64,000 bases of DNA, from assembly GCA_015501055.1 (NCBI GenBank), contig JADNYV010000007.1, forward strand, positions 62,001 through 126,000, given 5' to 3'. The stretch is from Mucidula mucida. Its lineage: Eukaryota; Basidiomycota; Agaricomycetes; Agaricales; Physalacriaceae. The number at the start of each line of letters is the position of its first letter. The first letter of the stretch is position 1. Shown one piece after another: positions 23,026 to 33,410 of the stretch. The translations under genes were made by a program, and so were the position numbers. Under the pieces are notes generated by a model. The model searched no databases and was not told where the DNA came from. It was given only the letters and a program-made list of their open reading frames with translations.

Positions 23026-23314
23026 GTGCGTCGATGACGCAAGAAGAGAGCACTCAGAGGACCAAGCCTACTCGAAGAGAGATAACTTTGACGACATCTC
23101 ACTTTCGACCTGAGAGAGAGGTGGAGATGGCCATGGGTAAGTGCTGTAGTTAGTAAGAAGAGGAAAAGCGCACTCACTGATCTTGCATGAAACCCGATAA
23201 GTAGCACAGTGGTTCATGATGCATCAAGTGACGTCGATCCTCAGTTTGATGATTTCACTACGAACATCATAGCTCCAATACCAGAAACATCCTTAGATAT
23301 AAACATCCAGTGCA

Positions 23315-23727
23315 ATGCATTCTAACCAACGCCCAAACCATGTCCGGTATTCAGAACTACAAAACGCGAAAGAATTCACCAACCAAGGGATTGTGGACGG
23401 GCGGCAGGCCGGTAAGTCTCTACTTTCGCCGACTAATCACGGCGACTCACTCGCATGGCAGGCGAGCAGCCCACAGCCGCACCCACAACACTTGATACAT
23501 ACACCGACAAGGACGCATCGTCGTCGGACCCTCGGCCGTTCTCAGCGCATCAAGAGCTGCCTGGTGCGACGTCCAAGGACGTGCATGCGAGTGCGGGTCA
23601 GCCAGGAACGGGCATGTCGTCGAAGGAGCTGCGCCACAATGCTCAACCAAGCAGGAAAAAGGAAGGATTCGGGACAGAGGCGCGGTTCGGCAACGATACG
23701 CGCTTTTCGGATGATGTTGAACTGTGA
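23315..23727 (+). CDS. Small basidiomycete protein with GTGMSSKELRHN motif
   Basis: Two exons (23315-23411, 23462-23727) join across a 50 nt GTAAGT...CAG intron to encode 120 aa. The protein is polar and lacks a signal peptide or membrane segment. The second exon carries TLDTYTDKDASSSDPRPF, HQELPGATSKDVHASAG and GTGMSSKELRHNAQPS. Two decayed relatives lie at about 5868-6110 and 9456-9719 on the same strand, so it belongs to a dispersed family. I recall similar short hypothetical proteins in mushroom genomes but no function. Composition suggests a largely disordered protein. Confidence 0.65.
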
Positions 23728-24141
23728 AGCAGAGGTTGAGAAGTAAAAGCTTTCAGCATACTCGCTAGGCTTGGAGTATGAAATTAAGGAGTGTACAATT
23801 TGAACATGAACATGAAGCAACACCACATTCGCATTTTAGAGGCCGGAGCCCCCTTTTCAATGGCAGGCTGAGTTTACGACACATGTCAATCACCGTTATC
23901 ATCTAGCGCGAGACATCGACTTTTTCTTCCCAACGAGCTCGTAATTGAGCGGGTGGTGATGAAGTCTGTCATCCTCGTTAAGTCAGATGAAAAAGGAAGA
24001 TCGGGAGTATCACTATACCAAAGCTAAAGCAATGGTAGAAAAGCTCTTAGAACCATGTTTGTTTAATTGACAATATTTTTGAAGTGATGCCTGTCATGGT
24101 CATCACCAATGTGTTGGTTAAGCAATGAATATCTACCTTCG
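23728..24141. other. Convergent intergenic region
   Basis: AT-rich sequence between two convergent genes; nothing recognisable is seen. Confidence 0.4.
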
Positions 24142-24906
24142 TCAAGGATTCGGTGCTTTCTGCTTTTGCTTGCCCTTCTTCTGGCCCGGCGTGGGCGGAG
24201 GCGCAATATACTTTGCCCTATCACCCGACAGGTTCACCCATAACCGGCCTTGAACCACAGCCTTCCCCGCAACAGGCTGCGTTGGAGGTGGTATTCGCAT
24301 TGGTTCATCCTCCACCGGTTCAGGCGCTGGACTCGGCGACGGCGAGGGCACCGCAGACCGCGTCTGCACCATCACTTTCTTGGTCTTCGAGTTTAGCGAA
24401 AGCACTTTATGCTGCTGCTGTGATGGAGGCCTTGACGGTGTAGGTTTAGCAGTAGGCAAAGTGGGGAAAGCGCCCTCGGTTGCTTGGACGCGGCGCTCGG
24501 CCTCTTCTCGCTGACGCTCCTCGTCTGCGAGCTGCTTTTCGAGATCAGAATGGAGAGATGCGATCATCTCGGTGCGGGCGTGGGGAGAGAGAACGGGTGT
24601 GGCGCAGGATGGGCAGGCGGCGTATGGGGGATTGAGGTTACATAGGATCAGTCCGCAGGAGAGACACAGGCGCGCTCCCGGGCGGGCGAGGGGGTGCATA
24701 CGAGCAAGGCAGAAGCAGCCGCCTTTCTCGTCTTTCTGAGTTGGGGGATGGCTCTGGAAGGCATCGATGGTGGCTTGGATGGCGAGGACAGCTTTACTCT
24801 TGGGAATCGCCTTTTGTTGCTGTTGATTAGAACGTCCGCTATTGTTGTTATTTGAGCCTTTCTTGGGCTTGACCTTGATACGGTCTGATATCCAGGGCGT
24901 CGACAT
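24142..24906 (-). CDS. C2HC5 zinc-finger protein, TRIP4/ASC-1 (RQT4) type
   Basis: Single exon, 254 aa from ATG 24906 (MSTPWISDRIKVKPKKGSNN); an in-frame ATG at 24930 would add eight hydrophobic residues and is less likely. Residues 63-104 hold the C2HC5 zinc finger (CFCLARMHPLARPGARLCLS, CGLILCNLNPPYAACPSC), the signature of TRIP4/activating signal cointegrator 1. In yeast the finger protein Rqt4 belongs to the RQT complex, which splits collided ribosomes with the helicase Slh1. A Glu/Arg-rich coiled coil follows (ADEERQREEAERRVQ), then a Pro-rich linker and a basic tail. The protein lacks the ASCH domain of animal TRIP4, as in fungal members. It is divergently arranged with EMC4, only 32 bp between start codons. 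Confidence 0.8.
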   Translation of the reverse strand: MSTPWISDRIKVKPKKGSNNNNSGRSNQQQQKAIPKSKAVLAIQATIDAFQSHPPTQKDEKGGCFCLARMHPLARPGARLCLSCGLILCNLNPPYAACPSCATPVLSPHARTEMIASLHSDLEKQLADEERQREEAERRVQATEGAFPTLPTAKPTPSRPPSQQQHKVLSLNSKTKKVMVQTRSAVPSPSPSPAPEPVEDEPMRIPPPTQPVAGKAVVQGRLWVNLSGDRAKYIAPPPTPGQKKGKQKQKAPNP

Positions 24907-24938
24907 GATCGTAAGAGTCAAAGTTAACACTCACCACC
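24907..24938. promoter_or_regulatory. Very short bidirectional start region
   Basis: Only 32 bp separate the inferred start codons of the TRIP4-type gene and EMC4. The 5' UTRs or promoters must overlap the neighbouring coding region, or the true starts lie further inside. Confidence 0.6.
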
Positions 24939-25634
24939 ATGTCACTCGACTACGCCAGTCTCGAAGGCTCTTCACGGTATGCAATAACAGCAACAACGAG
25001 GCCATTATTGAGAGGACATTAGATGGAAAAATCTCCCTTCACCGCCGGGGTTCTCAAAGTCACTGTCATCGGTGCGCGTCAGTGTCAACAACGTGTCCAA
25101 ATATTCATACATTCCTCAGAAACAAGGACCAGCAAAGAGCTCAGCTCCCTCAGCAGCAGCGTATGATAAACTAAAGGACCGTCGGGCATGGGACATGGCT
25201 ATCGCCCCCGCAAAGTCGCTGCCAATGCAGGCTTTTATGCTCTACATGTCCGGCGGCGGCGTGCAGATATTCAGTATGGGCATCGTCGCCATGCTGCTCT
25301 TCACCCCATTCAAGAACATTGCCTCCATCAATGACGGTACGCTTGTCCGCCCTTGGTGAAACGCCGCTCATACCCTATACAGCGTTCAAACAATTCGCGC
25401 CTTCAAACGCGTCACCGACAGCATTCTCGACGCTGCTACCGCAAAAGTTTGTTTATGTCTTGTGCAATATCTTAACGCTGGTTGTGGGGCTGTGGAAGTG
25501 TCGCTCGATGGGGTTATTACCGCTGGGTACGGGAGACTGGTTGGCATTTGAGACGCGTGGAGAGGTATGTGCTTTATTAGTTGATACAACTTCTCTGATC
25601 GTGTCTTCAGCCACCAGAGTTATCGTTATTCTGA
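24939..25634 (+). CDS. EMC4: ER membrane protein complex subunit 4 (EMC4)
   Basis: Five exons (24939-24976, 25023-25071, 25120-25336, 25383-25564, 25611-25634) give 169 aa. Conserved family elements include the WKNLPSPPGFSKSLSS N-terminus, AYDKLKDRRAWDMAIAPAKS, and two membrane helices (FMLYMSGGGVQIFSMGIVAM with LLFTPFKNI, and FVYVLCNILTLVVGLWKCRS). The EMC is an ER insertase for tail-anchored and multi-pass proteins; EMC4 is one of its membrane subunits. The small second exon (49 nt) supplies the WKNLPSPPGF motif. The end GEPPELSLF lies on a 24 nt last exon. Its 3' end is 53 bp from the end of the convergent esterase gene. It appears intact. Confidence 0.92.
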
Positions 25635-25687
25635 ATCTAATGTATTCAATCATGACACTTTGGCTATCAGTTTGTACTTTCAACAAC

Positions 25688-26724
25688 CTACGCCGTACCG
25701 AACGCCTTCGCCAGAGCGATAGCTGCATCCGTCACAAGCTTCGCGCCTATCTTTAACACTCTAGAAAGGATTCAATACAGAAAATCGACTTCAAATCAAA
25801 TACGTACCCATCCATGGCCATGATAGGATGCGGAGCGCCCTTGTACACGACCGTCTCAACTTCGACTCCCAGTGCCTTAAGCTTCTCGCCATATTGCACT
25901 CCCTCATCGCGCAGAATGTCCAACTCTCCCACAGCGATCCAGGCCTTCGGCGACTTTGCCAATAATGCATCAGGTGCGAACGCTGGCGAAGCATCCCACT
26001 TTTTATAGTCCTCCTTGTTGGGGAGATAGTTATCGCGGAACCAGAGCATGCGAGCTGGGGAAAGCCATGGCGTGAGAGCGTTCTCTTTCCAGAGGTCGTC
26101 GACGGTTGCAGTGTTGTCCGTTACTGGTACGACGAGCAGTTGGAATACGAGCGGAATGGGAGGGGACCTCTCAGCAGCCTTGAGCGTAAGAATGGCAGCG
26201 AGGTTTCCGCCACTTGAAGATCCACCCACGGCGATACGCGTCGTATCGACGTTAAGTTCGGCCTTCCCATGCGCCAACACCCAGTCCAGCGACTCGACGG
26301 TATCGTCGACCGCAACGGGGTACTGGAACTCTGGCGCGAGCCGGTAGTTGACGCTGATCACGACGCACTTTGCGCGCACGCACATGTTGGTCGCGAAGCT
26401 GTTCTCGCTGTTGATGTTCCCGAACGTCCACCCGCCACCGTGGTAGAACAGGAACACGGGCCACCCAGCAGCGGGGGCCGTGCCTTCTGGCGTAAACGCG
26501 CGCATGTCGGTGTGTGAGAGCTGGATATCGCGCGTGGCGCCGACGGGGAGGAGAGGCGAGCCGCCGGGGACGGCGGGGGCGTTGCGCAGAGCAGGATCCC
26601 ATGGCAGCGTGTGCGGCGGTGTGATGTTTATGAGGGCGGCGTTGTGGAACTCGACGTACTCGGGATCGAGGCGCGGAATCATGGAGGGGTGCAGCGGCTG
26701 CTTGGGTTCTGATAGCGAAGACAT
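25688..26724 (-). CDS. Alpha/beta hydrolase, HSL-type esterase/lipase
   Basis: Two exons (26724-25804, 25750-25688) encode 327 aa. The oxyanion-hole motif YHGGGWTFG is at about residue 105, the nucleophile elbow GGSSSGGN (GxSxG) at about 180, the acid in GELDILRDEG and the histidine in KGAPHPIM, so the catalytic triad is complete. This order defines the hormone-sensitive-lipase (alpha/beta hydrolase 3) family, which hydrolyses short-chain esters or related small substrates. No signal peptide is seen, so it is likely cytosolic. The last exon, after GTATTT...AAAG, adds IGAKLVTDAAIALAKAFGTA. The ATG at 26724 (MSSLSEPKQPLHPSM) is preferred to the longer reading from 26874, which adds an atypical Arg-rich leader. 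Confidence 0.88.
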
Positions 26725-26915
26725 GCTTGGGTGATGCAAGGGGAGAAGGCTCGACGCGCTATTTAAGCAGCGATCGATTGGGAGATTGTGCAATATCAAA
26801 ATGCGGTCCGTTATAGCCGGTGCAACATGATAACCGCCACGGCGACGGTACGGTAGCTCTTGCGATTTCAGCATGACCGTACATCGGGAACTACTTTAAG
26901 ATCTACCAAAGTCCA

Positions 26916-27536
26916 CTAATGATCGCAAACCAGCTGCACTGCGTCGTCCAAAATCAACATAACCTCACGCGCCACCTCCACGGCTTCTTGGCAGATAAAC
27001 TACACACGAAACATCAAGACGTGCTTCTAATCAGCTCAGGAAAACCAACGTACCTTATCCTTCAGACGAGCAATAAACTCCCCACCGTAATACTCAAACG
27101 CGACCTTGACAGCTGAGACGGAGAAGCAGAACGGCGTTCCCCGGGGGGCATATGACTGCAATGCTACGACGAGCGGCACGAGATCCAGACTCGTGAAGTC
27201 TGTGCATACGAGCGCGGCTTCCGTATCGGGGATAGTCGAGTATTGCTGTATGCACGGGACGCGTTAGTCGAAGTTGAATGTAAGACGACGATTCAGCTTC
27301 ACCTTGAGAGTCTGCGTCGATTTACCCAGGCGCGCGCTGATGTCCCACAAGTCATCCTGTATGTTGATAGTAGACCCTACTATAAGGTCTGCGGCGGCTC
27401 GTTGTACGTCCGACTTCAAAGAAGACAAGTCTTTTTGAATGCTGTCCGCAGCCCAGACACCTATGAATAACGCAACGAAGAGGATGAGCATCATGATGGC
27501 AGTCGATGCCAGAAAGCGCACAAGTTCGGTCTGCTC
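26916..27536 (-). CDS. Uncharacterised protein with one N-terminal membrane helix
   Basis: Three exons can be followed on the minus strand. The first visible one carries EQTELVRFLASTAIMMLILF then VALFIGVWA, a single membrane anchor or signal-anchor. It continues DSIQKDLSSLKSDVQRAAAD and DIQ-type polar sequence. After a 57 nt intron come QYSTIPDTEAALVCTDFTSL and PRGTPFCFSVSAVKVAFEYY, and after another intron FICQEAVEVAREVMLILDDA, stop at 26916. The true start is not identified, since the frame enters through an acceptor near 27536; upstream ATGs exist near 27605 and 27700. The family is not recognised. The exon structure and even codon use make it a likely real gene. Confidence 0.55.
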
Positions 27537-28443
27537 TTATGGCACTGCCTAAGGATCTGCAATGCCTTGGGACGTGGTCAGATGAAGAAAGAAGGCAGCT
27601 GCAGTGATCATGAGTAGAGAGATCTGCACCAGTCAAGGATTCGACGATTGTATGGTCGTGTGTCCGCCAGAAGAGAGACCGAGAGTGTAGCAGACTGTGA
27701 TCATGAACCAAGGCAGTTGAAAGTTTTCAACTGAGAAACGTTGAAATTGAGAAATGTTGAATATCGCAGCGGCCTAGTAAGGTGATATAGGTGTAAGTTT
27801 CCTTGTGGGCTCAAAAGCGACTCTGGAACATGCTGGTTGCCTGCTTTCAATTTCCAACTAGCGTCTCTACCAGTAGAAACTCTAATAAATAGGAATGACG
27901 ACGAGTGTCACGCCGAGCCGTATATACACAGAGAGGAAAATGGTGGACAGACAGCAACAAGGTCTAAAGAAATGTCAAGACAGCCTGCCCTCTCTTCCCC
28001 GACAACCTGATGTCAGCTCTACCATCACCAAAAGCACCCGCGCGACGATCAAGTTTCCTTGAGGATGCTCGGGACGATACGACGGATTTCGGCGGAAATA
28101 TAACATCCGGTTGTCCGAGACTGGTTCTGACATTGAAGTTGCCTCCACAAATTGCAGGCCACGACACGGCGATATCTCCACATTGTGTCTCGGCAAGTAA
28201 CGCAACATGGGTCGTATTTGACTTGCGCAGATTGACATGAACATTTCCTAGCTTGACGTCAGCGGTAAGCTTAACGAGACGATGAGCTGCGCTGGCGATG
28301 TTGATAGTGCTCGCAATGTTCCTGATATATTGTGAGAAAGATAGTTGGGGAATTTGATGTAAAAGAGACTGACCCTATCTCTGTGAACATTGTCACAGAG
28401 GCAGCCAAGTCGTTCTTGACTTGAATCACTGCATTGATAGATC

Positions 28444-28613
28444 TTAAAGCCTCGAGGGGGTTGGAGCGGGTAGGAGGAATCGAGGCGCTGTTTCTCGCAG
28501 GCGCGCAACACGACACGTGATCGGTGTCGAACTTGCTTCTTTCCACCATCTGCCTCCGTCGTTCGGTGCAAGCTCATCCAGTGCAGGCAAGCCCTGGATA
28601 GCGTTTTCTTTCG
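28444..28613 (+). repeat. Split direct repeat A1
   Basis: 170 bp starting TTAAAGCCTCGAGG, identical by eye to A2 at 34925-35094. It forms the left end of the element. Confidence 0.9.
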
Positions 28614-28672
28614 TTGCAGGAGCAGTTCTTCCGACATCACAGTCAGTTCTTAGCACAGACACGACGAGCGAG

Positions 28673-31555
28673 ATGGCAGACGACGAGGATTTCCGCCCGG
28701 CGAAAACGACGCGAACGACGCGCTCCAGGGCGACGCCGTCCGAACCGCTGGTCAGCGTGAACGATTCACGGTACCAGGAGATCAGCGGAACGCTGCCTGC
28801 AAAGGGGGGCAGAGGCGGAAGCCGGAAAGCTAAAGCGGCGGCGCAGGAAAAGATGCGGGCGTCTTCGCCAAAGGACGACGAGAACGACGCGTATTCTGTG
28901 GAGGAGATTATCCAGGCCGCGGAGGACGTCATATCCGAGGGCGCGGACGACGACCCAGAAGCGGGACAGCAGGACGACATCGAGCAGTTCAGCGACGAGC
29001 AGCCGCTGCAGTCCAACGCGGCCAAGCCACCCCAACCCCAAAGGATTCCGACCAATGAGAAGGCCCGGCTTACTGCCCGCTCAAAGGGAGCATCGACGGC
29101 TTCTCAGGATTCGCGCCTTCCTTCCGAGGTGGGCGGAACTCGGGGACGTCCGAATCGGGGAGAGGCGGCGGCCTCGGTCCGGTTCGGCCCGGACCAGGGA
29201 TCAGGTCTGCTTCCGTCCCCCGCGCTGGGCGGCAGGGCGGGAGGAGCAAAGGAAGGCGGGCCCAAGGAGAACCCATTCTTGACATCTCTCGGGCGCGCTG
29301 CGGCTAGCGCGAGAGGTGGCGAGGGTGGGGACCGCGGGGACCAGCCGAAAGAGAAGACGTCCGGCAAGTTCACGCCGGCAAGAGGAGGGATCGCGAAGCT
29401 GAAGGAGGCCAGAGCGGCAGCAGCTGCAGGTGAGCATTCTACCAAGGGAGAATCAGGGCGGCGTCCGGTCCCACCCTCGCAGGGGGGTGGGGGAGAACGG
29501 AGAGAGACCGCGGTCCTCTCCCGCCTCCAGGACGTGGCAGCCAGTCTCGAGGGTCGGTCGTACGACGCGGAAGGTTAACCAGGTTTACAGGCGCCAGCGG
29601 CTCGAAGACGTCGGCAGGGGCGGCGGCCAAGCAAGGCGCGAAGGCGGGTCCAGCGGAGCCCAAGGAGAGCGAGCCCGAGGACAAGAGGCAGCTCCCGAAG
29701 CCGATCTTGAAGGCGAACAGGAAGAAGCCCTTGACGCCAGAGGAGCTAAAGGAGGCGGCGAAGGAGTCTAGGGAGCGGCAGCGCGCGAAACAGGCAGAGA
29801 AGGAGACGGTTCTCGTGGAAGATAGCGATGCGCCGATGTCAGAGGAGGGCTCTGCGTCCGACGACTCCACCGACGAAGACCTGAGAGAGTGCATGGAGCG
29901 ACTCCAGGAGCAGATCAGCCGCACCGAAGAGGGTATTCAGATGGAGACCTCCAGGGCGGCCGACAGGGAGAAGCTGGAAAGAGAGAGGCTGAGGAAGGAA
30001 AAGAAGGAAGAAAGGCGGGAGGCGAAGCGCAAGGAGATCGAACGGTCGAGAGCGCGGCTTGCAGAGCTGAAGGAGAAGGAGGAACGCCTGAAGGAGGCTC
30101 GGCGCAAGACAGACGGAAAGGCCAAGGAAAGGAGGGAATCCGTCAGTCGGCAGCAGGAGGAGACGATACTCCCCTCGACTCCCGTCAGAGAGGAGGAGAA
30201 GCAGGCTGAGGACGAGGACGAGGATGAGGACGAGAAGCTGCAGAGGGAGATCGACGAGGCGGTCACAAGTCCCGAGGAGAGCTTGCGCCTTGCGAGGCTG
30301 CTGGGGTTCGAGACGGTCTTCGAGCTGGCGCGCTGTGCGAGGGGTCTGAAGAAATCCGCAAGTGCCGGCGGTCTCTCGCCGGCGGAAAGCAGGAGGAAGA
30401 AGAGGACCAAGTTGGACGACCGCAAGCTAGACGATCATCTACGCTCTCCCCAGCAGAAGAGGAGAAGGTCGCCCGGGATGCAGGACACGCCGGCAGCGGC
30501 GCCGCCGAAGAAGAAGAACGCATGGGATACATGCGGCAAGGAGGTCTCGAGGGCGGATCTGCCAGCGAGACAGGCGTTCGTAGTCCCGGCAGGCGTAGTG
30601 AAGATCCTGAAGGAAGGCTTCCAGGTTCGTCTGCAGTCTCATTAGCTCGTTTAAGCGAGGCTGAGAAGGTTTCTTCCAGGTCCCCATATACCTCAGTCAG
30701 TTGACGGAGGAGGAGAGCCGAAAGGAGGCGTTCAGAAACCTCGGCGAGGATGACAAGAAGCTCGCCTTGGAGAACGGCAAGATCGTCATAAAGAATCTCA
30801 AGACGTACGAAGCGATGCAGGCGGCAGACTTCAAGATGCCGGCGTCGACGTGGATGAGAGCGCTTTGGGCCTTGGTTGACGCGATCAGGGAGTTCTACGA
30901 GCCAAAGAAGGAGGGCATGGCACCGGCTTCATTGGTGGCGGACAGGTTCGAGACGCTGGCGAAGGACGTTATAAGGAAACATAGCGAGGCATTGGGTTTT
31001 GAGGCGTCGAAGCTCTACGTTGCAGACATGATAGTGGCCTTCGCCCGAGCGGAGGGACATATGAGGGTCGACGATTGGAGCCAGAGGGATTGGAACAAGG
31101 CGCTGGAGTTGGTGAAACACGACGCGAGGGTAGCGGCGTCGCTAGTCGTCGCGGAAGAGACTGCGCCGATGATCTACAAAAGCAACCAGGGTGCGAAGAA
31201 TAACAATCAGCGAGGAAGCCAAAATTCATCCAGTTCCAGCGCTGGGAAGACGCAACAAGGCGGAAGCTACCCGAAGTCGAAGCCATCATCGTCGGCCTCC
31301 TCGAACTCGAACTCAGGAGCGCGCTGCATCTACTGCGGAGGACGAGACCATTACCACAAGAACTGTCCGGGAGGAGCGGCCTGTCGATGCAAGAAGGACG
31401 CCAACGGACGGTGGAAGGACAAAGACGGCGCAGAATACTGCATCGGCTTCAACACAGGAACGACCTGCAGACGGCCTTCCTGCGAACCTCACTTCCTTCA
31501 CGCGTGCTCCATCTGCGGCAGCAGAGGACATGGAGCGCAGGCGTGCCCGAACTAG
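28673..31555 (+). CDS. Retrotransposon Gag-like protein with two zinc knuckles and two introns
   Basis: Three exons (28673-29429, 29591-30624, 30680-31555) encode 888 aa in one frame. The start is MADDEDFRPAKTTRTTRSRA. The middle is a long charged coiled coil (KERRESVSRQQEETIL and Glu/Arg-rich stretches). The C-terminal part has a helical capsid-like region (NLKTYEAMQAADFKMPASTW) and two CCHC knuckles, CIYCGGRDHYHKNC and CSICGSRGHGAQAC (both C-x2-C-x4-H-x4-C). The introns are 161 nt (GTGAGC...CAG) and 55 nt (GTTCGT...CAG); both joins keep the frame (phase 1 and phase 0). Without splicing, stops at 29576-29578 and 30643-30645 would truncate the protein. The stop overlaps the start of the RT ORF by 26 nt. 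Confidence 0.8.
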
Positions 31556-33389
31556 GGAGAAGGAGGGGGGAGGGGAGGGGGAGGGCGGGGAGCAGGAAGG
31601 GGTAGGAGACGCGGTTATGGAGGAGGGGCAAGGTCAGGAAAGCAAGGTCAAGGTTACGTCGCCGTTCAAGGCAGACGAGTGGGATAAGGCGATGAAGGAG
31701 GCGGGAATTTGGGAGGAATTTCAAGACGTGTCCATCGGGATACGCGAAGGGTTTTCACTTGGACTAGAAGGGATCGAGCTTACGCATACGTTTACACCAC
31801 CGAATCACGCAAAATCACTGGAACATCTCGCATTCATAGAAAAACAGTACGGAGAAGAAATCAAATTAGGCAGGCTATCAGAAGGGTACACGAAGGAAGA
31901 GATGGAGAAGAAAATAGGAAAATTCAGATCAGTACCCATGAACGTAATAGAACAGAGGCCAGGAAAGCTCAGGATAACGACCGACCACTCATTCCCTCAT
32001 ACGCCGCTGCCTGAGGGAGTAGCGGAGGAGTTCGAGCGCAGGAAGGCGATGACGGTTGAGGAAGTGGAAGAGCTAGAACCGTTTCAGATAAATCCAGAGC
32101 AAGTGTCAAGTAACTCGATAATCGATACCGATAGATTCCAATGCAAATGGGGGACCTTCTCGGAATGTCTACTGAAGGTGGCGGAGGCGCCGGAAGGGAC
32201 GGAAGTGGCGGTCTTCGATGTCGATTCGGCGTTCAGGAACGTTCCCACAAAGCCGGCGCAGTGGATATTCACGACGGTGCTGATAGGGATCCTGTGGCAC
32301 CTAAACTACTTCTTGGATTTCGGGTCCTCGCCGGCGCCAGGAATATTTGGAAGGATAGCGGACGCTATGGTACTCATACTTCTATCGGCGGGTGTGGAGG
32401 CGGTCTTGAAGTGGGTGGACGACTTCATCTTCTTCCGGTATCCGAAGCGAAAGAAGGAGGATGGGACATTCGAGTACGCGTACGAGGCCTCGCTGATATG
32501 GGATGTCGCGGAGAGACTGGGATGGCCGTGGGCGAAAGCGAAGTTCGTCCCGTTCAGCAAGCAGTTCACGTATATCGGCTTCGACTGGGACCTGGTAGAG
32601 AAGGTGGTTCAGCTCCCGGGTAAGAAGAAGGAGAAGTACAGAGGAAAGCTAGAGCCAGTAAAAGAGAAGGGTTCGAAGATGACACGGAAGGAGGCGGACT
32701 CAGTGGCGGGGACGCTTAACCACGTATGCCTGGTGTGCCCGGAGGGACGCTCCAGGATGCCGGCATTGTACAGATTCAGGGCAGGCTTCAAGGACGCGCC
32801 GGGATTCGTTAAACACACGGTGTCAGCGACGCTGGCGGAAGACCTCCAATGGTGGTACGACAAGCTAGGGGAAGACTTCGTGGGCATGAAGTGCGTCACG
32901 CCCGGGCCCATCGACGAATCAATAGAGATAATGGTGGACGCCTCCACGTCCTGGGGAATGGGGCTCGTCTGGAACGGAAGGTGGTTGGCTTGGAAATTCA
33001 AGAAAGGTTGGAAATCGGAGGGAAGAGACATAGGATGGGGCGAGATGGCAGTTATCGAGATGGCGCTCAGGACGTTGAAGGCGGGAGGGATAACGAACAG
33101 ACACATCCGCCTGCGGTCCGACAACCAAGGTGTTATAGGAGGGCTAAGAGCGGGATACTCGCGAGGAACACAGCAAAACGCGATATTGAGAAGGATAGTG
33201 AGCTTGATGCAGGATTACGGAATCTGGCTGACGCTGGAGTACGTGCCGACGAAGGAGAACATAGCGGACGCGCCCTCGAGAGGAGTCTTCGCGACAAGGA
33301 AGGAACTGATAGCCCACCCGCCGAGGGTTCCCAACCATTTGAGGCAGTGGGTAGAAAAGTCGGTAGCGTATCACGATTTGATGAAATAA
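31530..33389 (+). CDS. Reverse transcriptase - RNase H polyprotein of the YR retrotransposon
   Basis: 619 aa from ATG 31530 (MERRRARTREKEGG), overlapping the gag stop. RT motifs: FDVDSAFRNVPTKPAQW with the first catalytic Asp, FGSSPAPGIFGRIADAM, and WVDDFIFFRYP, the VDD form of the YxDD box. Thumb-like KMTRKEADSVAGTLNHVCLV follows. RNase H motifs: MVDASTSWGMGLVWNGRW, then the DNQ motif in IRLRSDNQGVIGG and PTKENIADAPSRG. These are characteristic of DIRS/Ngaro RTs. The ORF is unbroken. Translation probably needs reinitiation or a separate message, since it starts in a different frame 26 nt before the gag stop. Confidence 0.92.
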   Translation: MERRRARTREKEGGGEGEGGEQEGVGDAVMEEGQGQESKVKVTSPFKADEWDKAMKEAGIWEEFQDVSIGIREGFSLGLEGIELTHTFTPPNHAKSLEHLAFIEKQYGEEIKLGRLSEGYTKEEMEKKIGKFRSVPMNVIEQRPGKLRITTDHSFPHTPLPEGVAEEFERRKAMTVEEVEELEPFQINPEQVSSNSIIDTDRFQCKWGTFSECLLKVAEAPEGTEVAVFDVDSAFRNVPTKPAQWIFTTVLIGILWHLNYFLDFGSSPAPGIFGRIADAMVLILLSAGVEAVLKWVDDFIFFRYPKRKKEDGTFEYAYEASLIWDVAERLGWPWAKAKFVPFSKQFTYIGFDWDLVEKVVQLPGKKKEKYRGKLEPVKEKGSKMTRKEADSVAGTLNHVCLVCPEGRSRMPALYRFRAGFKDAPGFVKHTVSATLAEDLQWWYDKLGEDFVGMKCVTPGPIDESIEIMVDASTSWGMGLVWNGRWLAWKFKKGWKSEGRDIGWGEMAVIEMALRTLKAGGITNRHIRLRSDNQGVIGGLRAGYSRGTQQNAILRRIVSLMQDYGIWLTLEYVPTKENIADAPSRGVFATRKELIAHPPRVPNHLRQWVEKSVAYHDLMK

Positions 33390-33410
33390 GAATAAGCTTG
33401 TGATGTGGAA

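Larger units (their letters stand above)
21401..23314. other. Long intergenic stretch with repeats, no clear gene
   Basis: About 1.9 kb without a convincing gene. It holds a diverged tandem repeat (21841-22330) and four GCGCCGAAGACGC words (22894-23025). A minus-strand frame at 22423-22674 (MLAPAKLTKAYAKGLSQLFI) has protein-like composition, but I cannot tie it to a family or splice sites. It could be a gene relic. Confidence 0.4.

Noticed and set aside
22824..23207. Minus-strand frame of 127 codons over the GCGCCGAAGACGC words
   Set aside because: Its Arg/Leu/Ser-rich translation simply reflects the repeated words; there is no start context or splice support.
28517..28672. In-frame upstream extension of the retrotransposon gag
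   Set aside because: The frame opens on a non-ATG codon inside repeat A; the ATG at 28673 lies outside the repeat and gives a typical polar Gag start.
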